Below are positions 50,046 through 58,983 of a stretch of 64,000 nucleotides of DNA, piece by piece. The stretch lies in the NCBI GenBank assembly GCA_005880915.1, contig VBIW01000044.1, forward strand, positions 35,161 through 99,160. Reading direction: 5' to 3'. Position numbers and translations under genes: made by a program. The notes below the pieces were generated by a model. The model was not told the DNA's origin. It worked only from the letters and a program-made list of their open reading frames with translations, and did no database searches. This DNA comes from Chloroflexota bacterium. GTDB taxonomy: Bacteria; Chloroflexota; Dormibacteria; Dormibacterales; Dormibacteraceae. The stretch's first letter is position 1, and each line of letters opens with the position of its first letter.

Positions 50046-51797
50046 TCAGAGCAGGTGGGCGGCCAGGAACTCCAGGATCTTGCTGTTTGCCGTGACCTGG
50101 TTCGGCAGCGTCGCGATGCCATGACCCTCGTCCTCGAAGATCAGCAGCTCCGACTGGGCGACCGCTTCTGCGATCTGGATACTTTCCCCGACAGGTACCC
50201 GCGGGTCGTTCCGGCCGTGGATCACCAGCAGCGCCGCCTTGATCGTGCCCGCGCGATTGATGGGGCTGATTTCACGCAGAAAGTCGGACTCGGGTCCGTT
50301 GGGGTCCCCGTACTCGTTAATCCTCAGGACCCCGCGCCACGGCGGCATGTTCTGGAAGAACGTGTGCCAGTCGGCGATCCCGACCGTGTCGACGCCGGCG
50401 TCCCACAGGTCCGCATCCTCGACCAGGACCGCCAGGGTCATGAATCCGCCGTAGGAGCCGCCCATCGCCGCGGTGCGCGTCGCCAAACCTGAGCCCTTGA
50501 GGAAGCGCGCCGCTTCGCATCCGTCTTTGACCGAGTTCCAGCGCAGGATCTTGTCGTCCAGGCGTTGGTAGCGAATACCGTACCCGGTCGAACCGCGGAC
50601 GTTGGGGAGCAGAACGTTGATCCCGATCGAGGTCAGCAGCTGCGCAGCCGGTAGGTACCCGCCTCGCGACTGGCCCTCGGGCCCACCGTGGAAGTACACG
50701 ACCGCGGGTCGTGGTGCGTCGTCAACCTTGTACAAGATGGATGGGATGGTCAGTCCGTCGAAGCTCGGGTAGGACGTCTCCTCGGGCTCGGCCAGGCTTG
50801 GCGGTAGGTCGGAGGTAAAGGTCCAGCGCGTCCCTCCCGACCATTGATAGATCTCCGCCGGCCGGGTCGCCAGCTCCCAGCTCACGAACAGGCTCGCCCC
50901 GTCCTCGCTCCAGGCGAGGTGATAGCTCTGCTCGCCGGAATGATCCGCGATGACGATGCCGGGCGGAAGCAGTGCGCGGTCGAGCTCGCGGTCCATCTCG
51001 ACCACCCGGACGCTGTCGTAGATCCCCTCGTTCACGACGACAGCGAGCCTCTTCCTCTCGGGGTCCAGGGCCGTGCCCTCGACGTCGTGCTCCTCGCTGA
51101 GGAGCCATCGCGAGACAACTTCGGGTTGCGCAGGGTCAATCAACGCAAGGCCGAGGAAATCGCGGTCCGCGTCAGTCGCAACCAGGATGCCCTCGTCCAG
51201 CCACTCGACGGGGAGGGCGCGCAGCGCGCCTGGGAGGAGCCGCGTGAGCCCGCCGTCCCGTTCCAGGATGTAGCTCTCGGTCGGCGTTCCCATGCTTTTG
51301 CTCACCACGGCCCGGTTGCCGTCTCGACTCCATGCCCCCCACATCCAGAAGCCGCGTGGCTCGGCCCACCGCGTCATCCCGCCCGTCGCGAGATCCAGCT
51401 CGCCCAGCACGACGTCTGCCTGCCCACCTGGATTCCATCCCAGGCCCACGCGCCGCTTGTCGGGGTGCAAGGTGACCGATTGATGGATGGCCCGGGCGTC
51501 CGTCGTCAAGGGCCGGTAGTGGCCGTCGGCGATGAGAGCCAGCTGCCAGATCTCGTTTCCGCCCCGGTCCTCGCGGACGAGCAGGCCGAGAGGCGTGTGG
51601 GCGTGCGGCACCATGCGGGTCTCGCTCGCAAAGACCAGCTCCGGCTCGGCGCCGGGCGCGGTCTGGCGGTACACCTGCGGGTGGCCGCCTCGGTTGGAAG
51701 CGAAGTAGAGGCTTCCGTCGGTGGCCGGAAGTGGGCGTGTTGCCCGGGAAACTGAGAGGAGGCGTTCGATCTTTGCGCGGTTGGTCGCGGCCACCAT
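50046..51797 (-). CDS. S9-family serine peptidase (prolyl-oligopeptidase/acylaminoacyl type)
   Basis: 583 residues. An N-terminal beta-propeller of about 340 residues (LYFASNRGGHPQVYRQ, AWSRDGNRAVVSKS, AWSEDGASLFVSWE) and a C-terminal hydrolase: YFHGGPEGQSRGG, nucleophile GGSYGG (Ser448), Asp531 in GRNDPRVPVGES, His559 in DEGHG. No signal peptide, so probably cytoplasmic peptide turnover, which fits peptide import. Divergent from the DinB-type gene by 11 bp between start codons. Confidence 0.92.
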   Translation of the reverse strand: MVAATNRAKIERLLSVSRATRPLPATDGSLYFASNRGGHPQVYRQTAPGAEPELVFASETRMVPHAHTPLGLLVREDRGGNEIWQLALIADGHYRPLTTDARAIHQSVTLHPDKRRVGLGWNPGGQADVVLGELDLATGGMTRWAEPRGFWMWGAWSRDGNRAVVSKSMGTPTESYILERDGGLTRLLPGALRALPVEWLDEGILVATDADRDFLGLALIDPAQPEVVSRWLLSEEHDVEGTALDPERKRLAVVVNEGIYDSVRVVEMDRELDRALLPPGIVIADHSGEQSYHLAWSEDGASLFVSWELATRPAEIYQWSGGTRWTFTSDLPPSLAEPEETSYPSFDGLTIPSILYKVDDAPRPAVVYFHGGPEGQSRGGYLPAAQLLTSIGINVLLPNVRGSTGYGIRYQRLDDKILRWNSVKDGCEAARFLKGSGLATRTAAMGGSYGGFMTLAVLVEDADLWDAGVDTVGIADWHTFFQNMPPWRGVLRINEYGDPNGPESDFLREISPINRAGTIKAALLVIHGRNDPRVPVGESIQIAEAVAQSELLIFEDEGHGIATLPNQVTANSKILEFLAAHLL

Positions 51798-51808
51798 ACG
51801 ATTTTCCC

Positions 51809-52273
51809 GTGAACACCGAGGAGAGGGCGCGGCTGATCCAGCAATACAGGGACGGCTACCGCGAGGTGACCGAGGCGCTTGAGGGGATCACCGACGACGA
51901 GCTCGACCGCTCTGTGGAAGGCGACTGGACTCCGCGGCAGATCGCGCACCACCTCGCGGACAGCGAGATGATGTCGGCGATCCGTATCCGCCGCCTGTTG
52001 GCCGAGCCCGACCCCGTCATATATGGATATGACGAGAAGGCGTTCGCGGAGCGGCTGACCTCGGACCGGCCGATCGCTCAGTCGCTCGAGGCGATGCGCT
52101 GGGCGCGCGAGACCTGCGCGCAGCTGCTCGACCGGATGACCGAGGCCGACTGGCGAATCGTGGGCACCCACACCGAGAGTGGCCGCTACGGAACAGAGGA
52201 CTGGCTGAAGATCTACGCCGCCCACGCGCACGACCACGCGGGCCAGATCGCCCGCGCGCGCGGGAGGTCGTAG
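51809..52273 (+). CDS. DinB-family helical-bundle protein
   Basis: 154 residues from GTG 51809. Four-helix bundle with metal-binding His: WTPRQIAHHLADSEMMSA, and LKIYAAHAHDHAGQI near the C-terminus (His in HH, AHDHAGQ). DinB/YfiT-type proteins bind a metal and often act as thiol-dependent transferases. TACGAT at 51797-51802 is followed by exactly 6 nt and then GTG, so the mRNA should be leaderless; it overlaps the divergent peptidase start. Its stop is 2 nt before the M20 gene. Confidence 0.82.
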   Translation: MNTEERARLIQQYRDGYREVTEALEGITDDELDRSVEGDWTPRQIAHHLADSEMMSAIRIRRLLAEPDPVIYGYDEKAFAERLTSDRPIAQSLEAMRWARETCAQLLDRMTEADWRIVGTHTESGRYGTEDWLKIYAAHAHDHAGQIARARGRS

Positions 52274-52275
52274 GG

Positions 52276-53664
52276 GTGGCGACGACCAGGTCCCTGCTCG
52301 ACGCCGCGGTCGCCCTGGCGCAGACCCGCCGCAAGTCAGACCTCGACGACCTCATCGAAGAGCTGCGCATCCCCTCGATCAGCACGCTCCCCGAGCGTCG
52401 CGAAGACTGCCTGCGCAATGCGCGATGGCTGCGGGATCGCTTCGATGCGATGGGCATGGAGACCCAGATCGTCGACGTGGTCGACGGCGGCCTGCCGGTG
52501 GTGATCGCCGACTGGCAGGGCCGGCCGGGCAAGCCCCACCTGACGATGTACGGCCACTACGACGTGCAACCGGTCGACCCGGTCGACGAGTGGAAGTCGC
52601 CGCCCTTCGAACCGGCCGTGCACGGCGGCGAGCTGTGGGCACGTGGCGCCGCCGACAACAAGGGCAACCACATGGTTTGCGTCAAGGCGGCTGAGCACCT
52701 GCACGCCGCGGGCGGCCTTCCTATCAATGTGCGCTTCGTGATCGAGGGCGAGGAGGAGATCACGGGTCCATCGCTGCCGCACTATCTCCGCGCCCACGGC
52801 GCGCAGCTGAAGACCGACGCCGTGCTCATCTGGGACAGCGGCATGGACGAAGACGGCCGACCGACTCTAGCGACCGCGCTGCGTGGACTTCTCTATACCG
52901 AGCTGCGTGCGAAGGGCCCTGCCGTGGACCTGCACTCAGGGACGTTCGGCGGTGTGGCGCCCAACCCGATCAACACGCTGGCCCGCGTCGTCGGCGAGCT
53001 CAAGGACCGCCATGGCCACGTCACCATCCCGGGTTTCTACGACGCCGTGCAGCCGCCAAGCGCTGAGGAGCTGGCGGCCTGGAAGAAGAACGACGCGAAA
53101 TATGTCCAGAGCATGAAGCGGATGACCGGTGCGAAGGCACTCGAAGGCGAGGACGGTTTCCTCGCGCTCGAGCGCACAGGCAGCCGTCCAACGCTCGACG
53201 CCAACGGTTTCCTGGGCGGGTTCACAGGCAAGGGCGCGAAGACGGTCATCCCGGCGGAAGCGTCGGCCAAGGTGAGCATGCGGCTCGTGCCCGACCAGGA
53301 CTGGCAGGCGATCCTGGCCGCTTTCACGAAAAGGGTGAGCGAGCTGACCACGCCGGGCGTCGAGATCACTGTCGAGGTGCTTGGCTCAGCGCCTCCCGTC
53401 ACATGCAGCGTCGAGCACAAAGCGGCGCACGTCCTGCGTGCCGCGTACAGGGAGGCGTTCGGCAGCGACACGGCGCTGATCCGGGTCGGAGGCTCGATTC
53501 CGGTGGCGGTCGATTTTCAGGAAGCGGTCGGCGCGCCCCTGGTGATCAGCGGCATCGCGCAGGCGGACTCGGCCATCCACTCACCGAACGAGCACCTTGT
53601 CATCGATAACTACCACCGCGGGATCGAGGCCGTGATCCGGTTCATCTGCGGGCTGGCGGAGTAA
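52276..53664 (+). CDS. M20-family metallopeptidase/dipeptidase
   Basis: 462 residues from GTG 52276. Zinc ligands and catalytic acids: MYGHYDVQPVDP (His, Asp), ARGAADNKGN (bridging Asp), VIEGEEEITGP (Glu-Glu), and C-terminal HSPNEHLVIDNY. The insertion near residues 180-300 is the dimerisation domain. It cleaves dipeptides or acylated amino acids. It is coupled to the DinB-like gene and lies near the S9 peptidase and importer genes, so peptide use is a theme here. Confidence 0.92.
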   Translation: MATTRSLLDAAVALAQTRRKSDLDDLIEELRIPSISTLPERREDCLRNARWLRDRFDAMGMETQIVDVVDGGLPVVIADWQGRPGKPHLTMYGHYDVQPVDPVDEWKSPPFEPAVHGGELWARGAADNKGNHMVCVKAAEHLHAAGGLPINVRFVIEGEEEITGPSLPHYLRAHGAQLKTDAVLIWDSGMDEDGRPTLATALRGLLYTELRAKGPAVDLHSGTFGGVAPNPINTLARVVGELKDRHGHVTIPGFYDAVQPPSAEELAAWKKNDAKYVQSMKRMTGAKALEGEDGFLALERTGSRPTLDANGFLGGFTGKGAKTVIPAEASAKVSMRLVPDQDWQAILAAFTKRVSELTTPGVEITVEVLGSAPPVTCSVEHKAAHVLRAAYREAFGSDTALIRVGGSIPVAVDFQEAVGAPLVISGIAQADSAIHSPNEHLVIDNYHRGIEAVIRFICGLAE

Positions 53665-53716
53665 CCACGCCTCGTATCGCCTCGGGGAAGGGGTATCAAC
53701 TCTCAGGAGGCGTCAG

Positions 53717-54034
53717 ATGCGAAGGATGCTTCGGAACCTCGTGACCAGCGTGGCATGCGGAGTCCTGTTGACGGCGGCCAGTGGAGTGTCGGCGTTCGCC
53801 CTTCAGACGCCGTCGACCGGACAGCCCGGCGCTCCAGCCAACACATGCGGAGAGAGCAACCCGGTGACGCCCGGGAACGCGGCCAACTCTCCCGGCTCGC
53901 CTTTCAACCCGACCGGTCAGGCTGGGAACGTTTATGCGGGAAACCCGGGTACCGCGTCTCTCGCGCACTCGAACAGCACGGCCGCCGTGTCGCAGTACGA
54001 CACGGCGTGCGTTCGGCTGAGCGGTCACAAGTAG
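53717..54034 (+). CDS. Small secreted protein of unknown function
   Basis: 105 residues from ATG 53717 with SD CAGGAGG. Signal LRNLVTSVACGVLLTAASGVSAFA. The mature protein is Asn/Gly/Pro rich (NPVTPGNAANSPGSPFNPTG, AGNVYAGNPGTASLAHSN) and ends SQYDTACVRLSGHK, with Cys in NTCGES and DTACVR possibly forming a disulfide. This SPFNP..GNVYAG..SQYD.AC pattern recurs in small actinobacterial secreted proteins; no function is known to me. Confidence 0.65.
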   Translation: MRRMLRNLVTSVACGVLLTAASGVSAFALQTPSTGQPGAPANTCGESNPVTPGNAANSPGSPFNPTGQAGNVYAGNPGTASLAHSNSTAAVSQYDTACVRLSGHK

Positions 54035-54037
54035 CCT

Positions 54038-55231
54038 CTAGCCACTAGCCCCTTTCGACATGGTGGCCTCCGCCGACTCGCGGAGGTCACCCGTCGGTTG
54101 TTCAGCAGCCGCCATCTTGGCCGCCGCGGCAAGGACTGCCAGCGCGGCGACCAATGGGACGGCCATCGCCAGACGGAGACCGAAATGGTCCGCCATCGTC
54201 CCGATCAGCGGCGGGCCGGCGATCGTCCCCGCGTACGCCGAAGCCATGACCAGGGCGAGCGAGGTTCCCGACTGGCCAAGGTTTGCTCCGGCGGCGAAGG
54301 CAAGCGGAAGGACAACGGCGGTGCCCATGCCCACGAGAGCGAATCCCGCCACTGCGACCGGTAGGACCGGAAACGCGATCGCGAGCGCAAGGCCCACAAC
54401 GGCGACCAGGGCGCCGATCCTCGTGACCGTCGCCCGGCCGGTGCGCGCGGTCAGAAGGTCGGCGCGAAAGCGGACGAGCATCGCGGCCAGTGCGAAACCT
54501 GAGAAGCCTGCGGCCGCGGTACCGGCGCTGGCATGGCTGAGATCGCGCAGATAGAGCGCGCTCCAGTCGCTGGTGCCTCCTTCCGCGATGATGCCGGCGA
54601 AGCTGATCGCCGCGACTGCGATGATCGGCCCGGTCAGAGGCGATGAGGTCCACCCTCTCCGGCGCGGGCCCTCCGCTGCCTTTGGAACAAAGTCCGGGAG
54701 GAAGCTCAGGAACCACGCTGAGGCGATCGCGATCACGACGCCGGTTGCCACGAACTGCTGCATCGGCCCGACCCCGATGAACGCGGCGGCGCCGGCGACA
54801 AGCGACCCAAGAAACGCACCAAGGCTCCAGAAACCATGGAATCCGTTGATGAGCGGTTTGCCTTCGATACGTTCGAGCTGAGCTCCCAGGGCGTTATCGA
54901 GAGTGTCCATGAAGCCCCACAGGAACCCGACGGTGAAGAGCGACGCCACGAGTGCGACGAGGTTTGCAGCCAGCGCGGGGCCGACTGCGACGACGCACAG
55001 GGCGAGGAGGCCAAGACGCACATATCGGCTTGCCCCTCGACGAATCACCAGGCGCGAGGCCAGCACTCCCGCGATGCCGCCCAGCGACGCGCCGAGCAGG
55101 GCGATGCCAACCTGACCGTCAGTGAGATGGAGGTGATCCTTGAGCGCGGGAATGCGTGGGATGAGGCCGCCGACTGTCACGCCGAACGCGAGGAATGCGA
55201 TCGAGACCGCTGTCCGCTGGCGAGCGATCAA
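54038..55231 (-). CDS. MFS-family transporter
   Basis: 397 residues from TTG 55231, which overlaps the previous stop in TTGA. Twelve TM helices; FAFGVTVGGLIPRIPALKDHL-like start (AFGVTVGGLIPRIP), the loop RLVIRRGASRYVRLG between TM2 and TM3, and GFHGFWSLGAFLGSLVAG. Short YcaD/sugar-efflux-like class, substrate unknown. Coupled to the preceding F420/nitroreductase-like gene, so it may move a related compound. It is convergent with the secreted-protein gene. Confidence 0.82.
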   Translation of the reverse strand: MIARQRTAVSIAFLAFGVTVGGLIPRIPALKDHLHLTDGQVGIALLGASLGGIAGVLASRLVIRRGASRYVRLGLLALCVVAVGPALAANLVALVASLFTVGFLWGFMDTLDNALGAQLERIEGKPLINGFHGFWSLGAFLGSLVAGAAAFIGVGPMQQFVATGVVIAIASAWFLSFLPDFVPKAAEGPRRRGWTSSPLTGPIIAVAAISFAGIIAEGGTSDWSALYLRDLSHASAGTAAAGFSGFALAAMLVRFRADLLTARTGRATVTRIGALVAVVGLALAIAFPVLPVAVAGFALVGMGTAVVLPLAFAAGANLGQSGTSLALVMASAYAGTIAGPPLIGTMADHFGLRLAMAVPLVAALAVLAAAAKMAAAEQPTGDLRESAEATMSKGASG

Positions 55232-55611
55232 TCCGAGGGAAGCAGCTCGAAGGTCGCCTGCTCCCCGGGTGTCAGGGGCTCACCAGGCCTGGACGGCTTG
55301 ACCGTAGAGCCATATTTGCCGCGGATGATCCGCGAGGCGGCGCGCGCCTCGTCGGGGTCGGCGATCAGCCGCGGCTTCACTTTCAGCTTCCGCCCGCCGA
55401 GGTCGAGGACCGCCTCGCCGCGCGCCACGAAGTTCTGCGGCCAGTCGCGGACCATTCCCCGGCCGGATCGGATGTAGAGGTGCTCGCCATCAGTTGAGAT
55501 CCAGATCGTCACATGAACCGGCTTGCCCGTCTTCCGGCCGTAGGTCGTCAGGGTGACCTCGGGCTCCCTGGCTGCCGCCTCGAAGACATCGCGTGCGTGC
55601 GTCGGGGCCAT
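55228..55611 (-). CDS. Deazaflavin (F420)-dependent nitroreductase-like protein (DUF385 type)
   Basis: 127 residues from ATG 55611. VTLTTYGRKTGKPVHVTIWI matches the LTTxGRKTG start of F420-dependent Ddn-like proteins; GRGMVRDWPQNF and AVLDLGGRKLKVKPRLI follow the family. They reduce quinones or nitro-compounds with F420H2. With two LLM proteins this supports F420 use. Its start is divergent from the C39-like gene by 19 bp. Confidence 0.8.
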   Translation of the reverse strand: MAPTHARDVFEAAAREPEVTLTTYGRKTGKPVHVTIWISTDGEHLYIRSGRGMVRDWPQNFVARGEAVLDLGGRKLKVKPRLIADPDEARAASRIIRGKYGSTVKPSRPGEPLTPGEQATFELLPSD

Positions 55612-55630
55612 GGGCTACGATCCCCCAGCC

Positions 55631-57112
55631 ATGTGGCGCCGCAGCTCCCGGCCGTTGCTCATCGTGTCCATCGCAGTCTCCCTCGTGCTGGGGTCGGTGG
55701 CATTCCTCTTCAACTCTTCAGTCGGTTTGTCAAATTCCGTTGCCGTGGGGGCAGTGGGCGCCGCACCACGAGTCGCTCCGCCAGTCGACAACCAGAACCA
55801 CCTCTATGTGCTGGACGGATGGGGTGGCGTTCATCCTGTGGGCGCATCGCCTCAGCTGGCGACGACGACGATGTGGCCCAACAAAGACATCGCTTACAGC
55901 CTGGCCCTTTTTCCCGACGCGAGCGGCGGATACGTCCTCGATGGATGGGGCGGCCTCCACCCGGTTGGCCTGGCGCCGGCCGCCGACAGCCATGTGAGCT
56001 GGCCGAACTGGATCGGTGCTCGCGAGGTCGTGATGGCGCCGTGGTCCTCGACGATCGCCCCGGACGGCTACTTGCTCGACGCCGACGGAGGCATCCACCC
56101 GTTCGGGGGCGCACCGCCGGTCACGGGCAACACGGTATGGCCGGGTGAAGGCATCGCACGCGCGCTCGTTCTGACATCCAACAGCACGCCGTCGGCGGTG
56201 GCCGGATATACGCTCGACGGTTTCGGCGGAGTCCACCCCTTCGGTGGCGCACGTGCGGTGTTTGGTGCGGCTCACTGGGACACGGACATCGCTCGTGGGC
56301 TCGTCTTGCTCGACGGCGGCGGCGGGCTGCTCGTGAGCGGGTACACGCTCGACTATTCGGGCGGCATCCATGCCTTCGGGGCGGCGCCCGCCGTGACGCC
56401 ATCGGCGCAATGGCCGGGGCAGGACATGGCCGACTCGATGGTCGCGTGGACGCGAGCTCCAGCCTCCTCGCCGGGCGGATGGGTGCTGGACCGCCACGGC
56501 GACATTCACCCGTGGGGCAGCGCGCCCTCGCTTGCGCCGTCGCAGACGTGGGCGACCTGGGACATCGCCCGTGGCCTCGCTGGCGGCGGGAGCGGTGGCG
56601 GCAGCACGGAGCGCCTGATCCTCGACGCCTCGCCCTTGAACGACGGCTGGGGCGCCTACTACAACCAGCGCGACACGCGATGGGCAGCGGCGAGCGTCGG
56701 CTCGGCGACGTATCCCGTGTGGAAGATCGGCTGCCTCCTATCCGACCTCGCGATGGTGTACTCGCACTTTGGCTTTGGGTCCACCACGCCGGCGACCATC
56801 GCGGCGCACACCGAGTGGTTCAACCCGAGCGGCGCCATCTTCAACTCGGCGCTCAGGGTGCCGGGCCACTCGACGTCGATCGTCATGAACCCGGACCCGT
56901 CCTGGATCGCGGCGCAGGTGTCGGCCGGACATCCTGTGATCGTGGGCATGAACCTGCCCAAGGGCACGACGCACTTCGTCGTGCTGACGGGTCGAAACGG
57001 CGCGTCAGATTACTGGACGAATGACCCCTGGGAGCAGAACGCGATGCACGTGACCTTTTCGGGTGACTGGTTCACGCGCGGCCCTGTGTACGAAGCCATC
57101 GTCTTCATCTGA
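55631..57112 (+). CDS. Exported six-repeat propeller-like protein with C39-type cysteine peptidase domain
   Basis: 493 residues from ATG 55631. N-terminal TM/signal (PLLIVSIAVSLVLGSVAFLF, 8-27). Six copies of a repeat ending in G-G-x-H-P-x-G begin near residues 59, 101, 147, 193, 238 and 284 (YVLDGWGGVHPVGASP, YVLDGWGGLHPVGLAP, YTLDGFGGVHPFGGAR). Residues 335-493 are a C39-like peptidase: Cys368 in KIGCLLSD, His448 in THFVVLTG, Asp465 in YWTNDPW. TACGAT ends 9 nt before ATG, leader about 3 nt. Secreted peptidase of unknown target. Confidence 0.8.
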   Translation: MWRRSSRPLLIVSIAVSLVLGSVAFLFNSSVGLSNSVAVGAVGAAPRVAPPVDNQNHLYVLDGWGGVHPVGASPQLATTTMWPNKDIAYSLALFPDASGGYVLDGWGGLHPVGLAPAADSHVSWPNWIGAREVVMAPWSSTIAPDGYLLDADGGIHPFGGAPPVTGNTVWPGEGIARALVLTSNSTPSAVAGYTLDGFGGVHPFGGARAVFGAAHWDTDIARGLVLLDGGGGLLVSGYTLDYSGGIHAFGAAPAVTPSAQWPGQDMADSMVAWTRAPASSPGGWVLDRHGDIHPWGSAPSLAPSQTWATWDIARGLAGGGSGGGSTERLILDASPLNDGWGAYYNQRDTRWAAASVGSATYPVWKIGCLLSDLAMVYSHFGFGSTTPATIAAHTEWFNPSGAIFNSALRVPGHSTSIVMNPDPSWIAAQVSAGHPVIVGMNLPKGTTHFVVLTGRNGASDYWTNDPWEQNAMHVTFSGDWFTRGPVYEAIVFI

Positions 57113-57124
57113 CGCGCCGAGGTT

Positions 57125-57586
57125 TTATTTAGTCAGCTGTCCGCGTCCCGCGCCAGCCGGGTGCGCGGTCGTGTGGACGTTGACGTAGTAGTTGCCAGGG
57201 TGCGCCGCGATGTCGGCGAGAAGCGCCGGATCGCCCGCACGGCAACCGCTGTTCACAACATTGCCGCCGCCAAAGAACGGAAAGATCGGCGGATTGGCCA
57301 CTCCGGGCCCGCCTTTGTGAATGTGCGCGGCAGTCACCGTCTGAGTCGTGGTGTAGTCGAGGTCCCAGCACAGCTCGCTCTGGCCGAGGTTGATGGTCAC
57401 CTTGGCCGTCCCGGTCAGGTCAGAGGTGGGGGCGGAGGGCACTTCATTAGCGCCAGCGAGCGTAGTCGTGAAAGGCCTTCCCCCTTCCCCATTGATGCCG
57501 TCGGTCTGGCCCGCCAGCGCATCGTTGGCGAAACCGAACAGCGCGATCGGAACCAAACAGATCCCAAAGAGCAGCAGACGTCTCAT
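57125..57586 (-). CDS. Secreted CHRD-domain protein
   Basis: 153 residues. Signal MRRLLLFGICLVPIALFGFANDALA, then a CHRD domain: FTTTLAGANEVPSAPTSDLTG, TINLGQSELCWDLDYT, AAHIHKGGPGVANPPIF, YYVNVHTTAHPAGAGRGQL. CHRD (chordin) domains are extracellular beta modules of unknown binding in bacteria. A Cys in ELCWD may pair with Cys in NSGCRAGD. It ends 13 nt from the C39-like gene. Confidence 0.85.
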   Translation of the reverse strand: MRRLLLFGICLVPIALFGFANDALAGQTDGINGEGGRPFTTTLAGANEVPSAPTSDLTGTAKVTINLGQSELCWDLDYTTTQTVTAAHIHKGGPGVANPPIFPFFGGGNVVNSGCRAGDPALLADIAAHPGNYYVNVHTTAHPAGAGRGQLTK

Positions 57587-57643
57587 GCCTTTCCTCCAGC
57601 CAGAATTTCCCCTCCCCGACGTATCTCGTGCTACCGCGACGGG

Positions 57644-58750
57644 TTACACGCCACCTCCGCGAAATACGAGGTTGAAGCTCGAGGCGCAGACGATTGGCGC
57701 CACATCAATCTCGTCGAAGGTGATGACCTCCCACTGCTGGGTGGCTTTGGCTTCGTTCAGCCTGGGCCAGCTGCCTGCCGCTCCTGCTTGCAGCCAGCGG
57801 TCACTCGACCAGAGCAGGAGGCCGGGCGCGAGCTCGTCGACTTCGTTGGGCTGTCCGCCGCATGAGTCGGCCGAGACCGTGCCCTGGTAGGTCCACGGCC
57901 CACCGGGTGCCGTCGCCTGCTCGATGGCGGTTCCGGTGCCGGCACAGTAAGGACAGCGCGGCAGGCTCATGGCGATGTAGTAACGGCCTTCGTGCACGAA
58001 CTCCGAAGGCGACTCGACGCCGCCCCATGGCGCGAGCTGGGGGTAGTTCATGATCACCGCGGGCGCTCCGGTCCCGGTCGTGTACGCGCTGTTCAAGCGC
58101 TCCTGGAGGAGGCGGCCGCCTCGGCTCCACACCAGCCACGCAATCCCCGCCCCGTCCACGAACAGTCCCTCGTCGCCGTCCTGTGCATGCGGATTGCCGC
58201 GCCAGTCGGGAACGCCTTCATCGTGCAGGTCCGGCTTGGCGGCCAGCGTGAATGGGCCGGTCGGGTTCGGGCTGGTCAGTACGCGGTATCCGTTGGCGGT
58301 GAAGTTGGGTGTGTTGAGCCACAGGACGTAGAGGCGCGTCGACTTGTTGAAGACGACTTTCGGCCGGAAGCAGCCGTTGCCGGGGGCTGAGGGCTGGTGC
58401 ATGCACAGGTTTTGCCATGCCGCGGACGTGGCGTCGAAGAGGGGCCATGGACCTTCCCAGTCGACCATATCGTTCGAGCGGTAAACCTGCGCACCGCAGT
58501 AGGGCGTGGATGGGTCCGTCCAGTAAAAGCCACAGGCGTAGGTCTCGCCGTACCAGTAGAAGAATCCGTCTTGGGCTCTCAGGATCGTGCCGCTGTGGGC
58601 GTCGATTGATGCGCCGGCGGTGGTGGAGCGGGGGCCGTTGGTGATCGAGACCGCTCTGACCGAGACAGTGGGTGGCGCGGCGCCTGAGATCAGGGGCGCG
58701 GCGACGAGGATCAGCACTCCCGCGAACAGTCCCCAATGCAGCCTCGACAT
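57644..58750 (-). CDS. Secreted glycoside hydrolase GH43-like five-bladed propeller protein
   Basis: 368 residues. Signal MSRLHWGLFAGVLILVAAPLISGAAP. GH43-like sequence: ASIDAHSGTILRAQDGFFYWYGETY (Asp early), DPSTPYCGAQVYRSNDMVDWEGPW, RPKVVFNKSTRLYVLWL, DEGLFVDGAGIAWLVWSRGG and GVESPSEFVHEGRYYIAMS with the Glu of a GH43 active site. Six Cys suggest disulfides. It probably attacks arabinan- or xylan-like polymers. TATCGT gives a leader of about 18 nt with SD GAGGGAG. A repeat doublet lies 97-155 nt upstream. Confidence 0.78.
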   Translation of the reverse strand: MSRLHWGLFAGVLILVAAPLISGAAPPTVSVRAVSITNGPRSTTAGASIDAHSGTILRAQDGFFYWYGETYACGFYWTDPSTPYCGAQVYRSNDMVDWEGPWPLFDATSAAWQNLCMHQPSAPGNGCFRPKVVFNKSTRLYVLWLNTPNFTANGYRVLTSPNPTGPFTLAAKPDLHDEGVPDWRGNPHAQDGDEGLFVDGAGIAWLVWSRGGRLLQERLNSAYTTGTGAPAVIMNYPQLAPWGGVESPSEFVHEGRYYIAMSLPRCPYCAGTGTAIEQATAPGGPWTYQGTVSADSCGGQPNEVDELAPGLLLWSSDRWLQAGAAGSWPRLNEAKATQQWEVITFDEIDVAPIVCASSFNLVFRGGGV

Positions 58751-58844
58751 CCCGTTGCTCCCTCGAGGGGCGGGACGATAAGCGGCAGGGCACGCGTTTG
58801 CGCCGAGCTATCGGTAAAGACTTGCTCGGTTCGGGCTTTTCTTT

Positions 58845-58903
58845 GTGCCGGAGCATGCACTCGCGTGCCTCTCACGCAGTTTCGACGCGCCGGAGCATGC
58901 AGT
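58845..58903. repeat. Phased direct-repeat doublet 4 (two 17-nt copies, 42-nt period)
   Basis: GTGCCGGAGCATGCACT at 58845-58861 and GCGCCGGAGCATGCAGT at 58887-58903; starts 42 nt apart. The reverse complement GCATGCTCCGGC is the same core as doublet 3, in the opposite orientation. It lies between divergent genes. No tRNA is adjacent here (nearest begins about 520 nt away). Confidence 0.8.
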
Positions 58904-58983
58904 TACGGCCGCCTTCTCTCCAAGCCCTAGGCGACCTGGACATCCAGGACCAGCACATGGAACGGCCGGACTAGCATGGCCGC

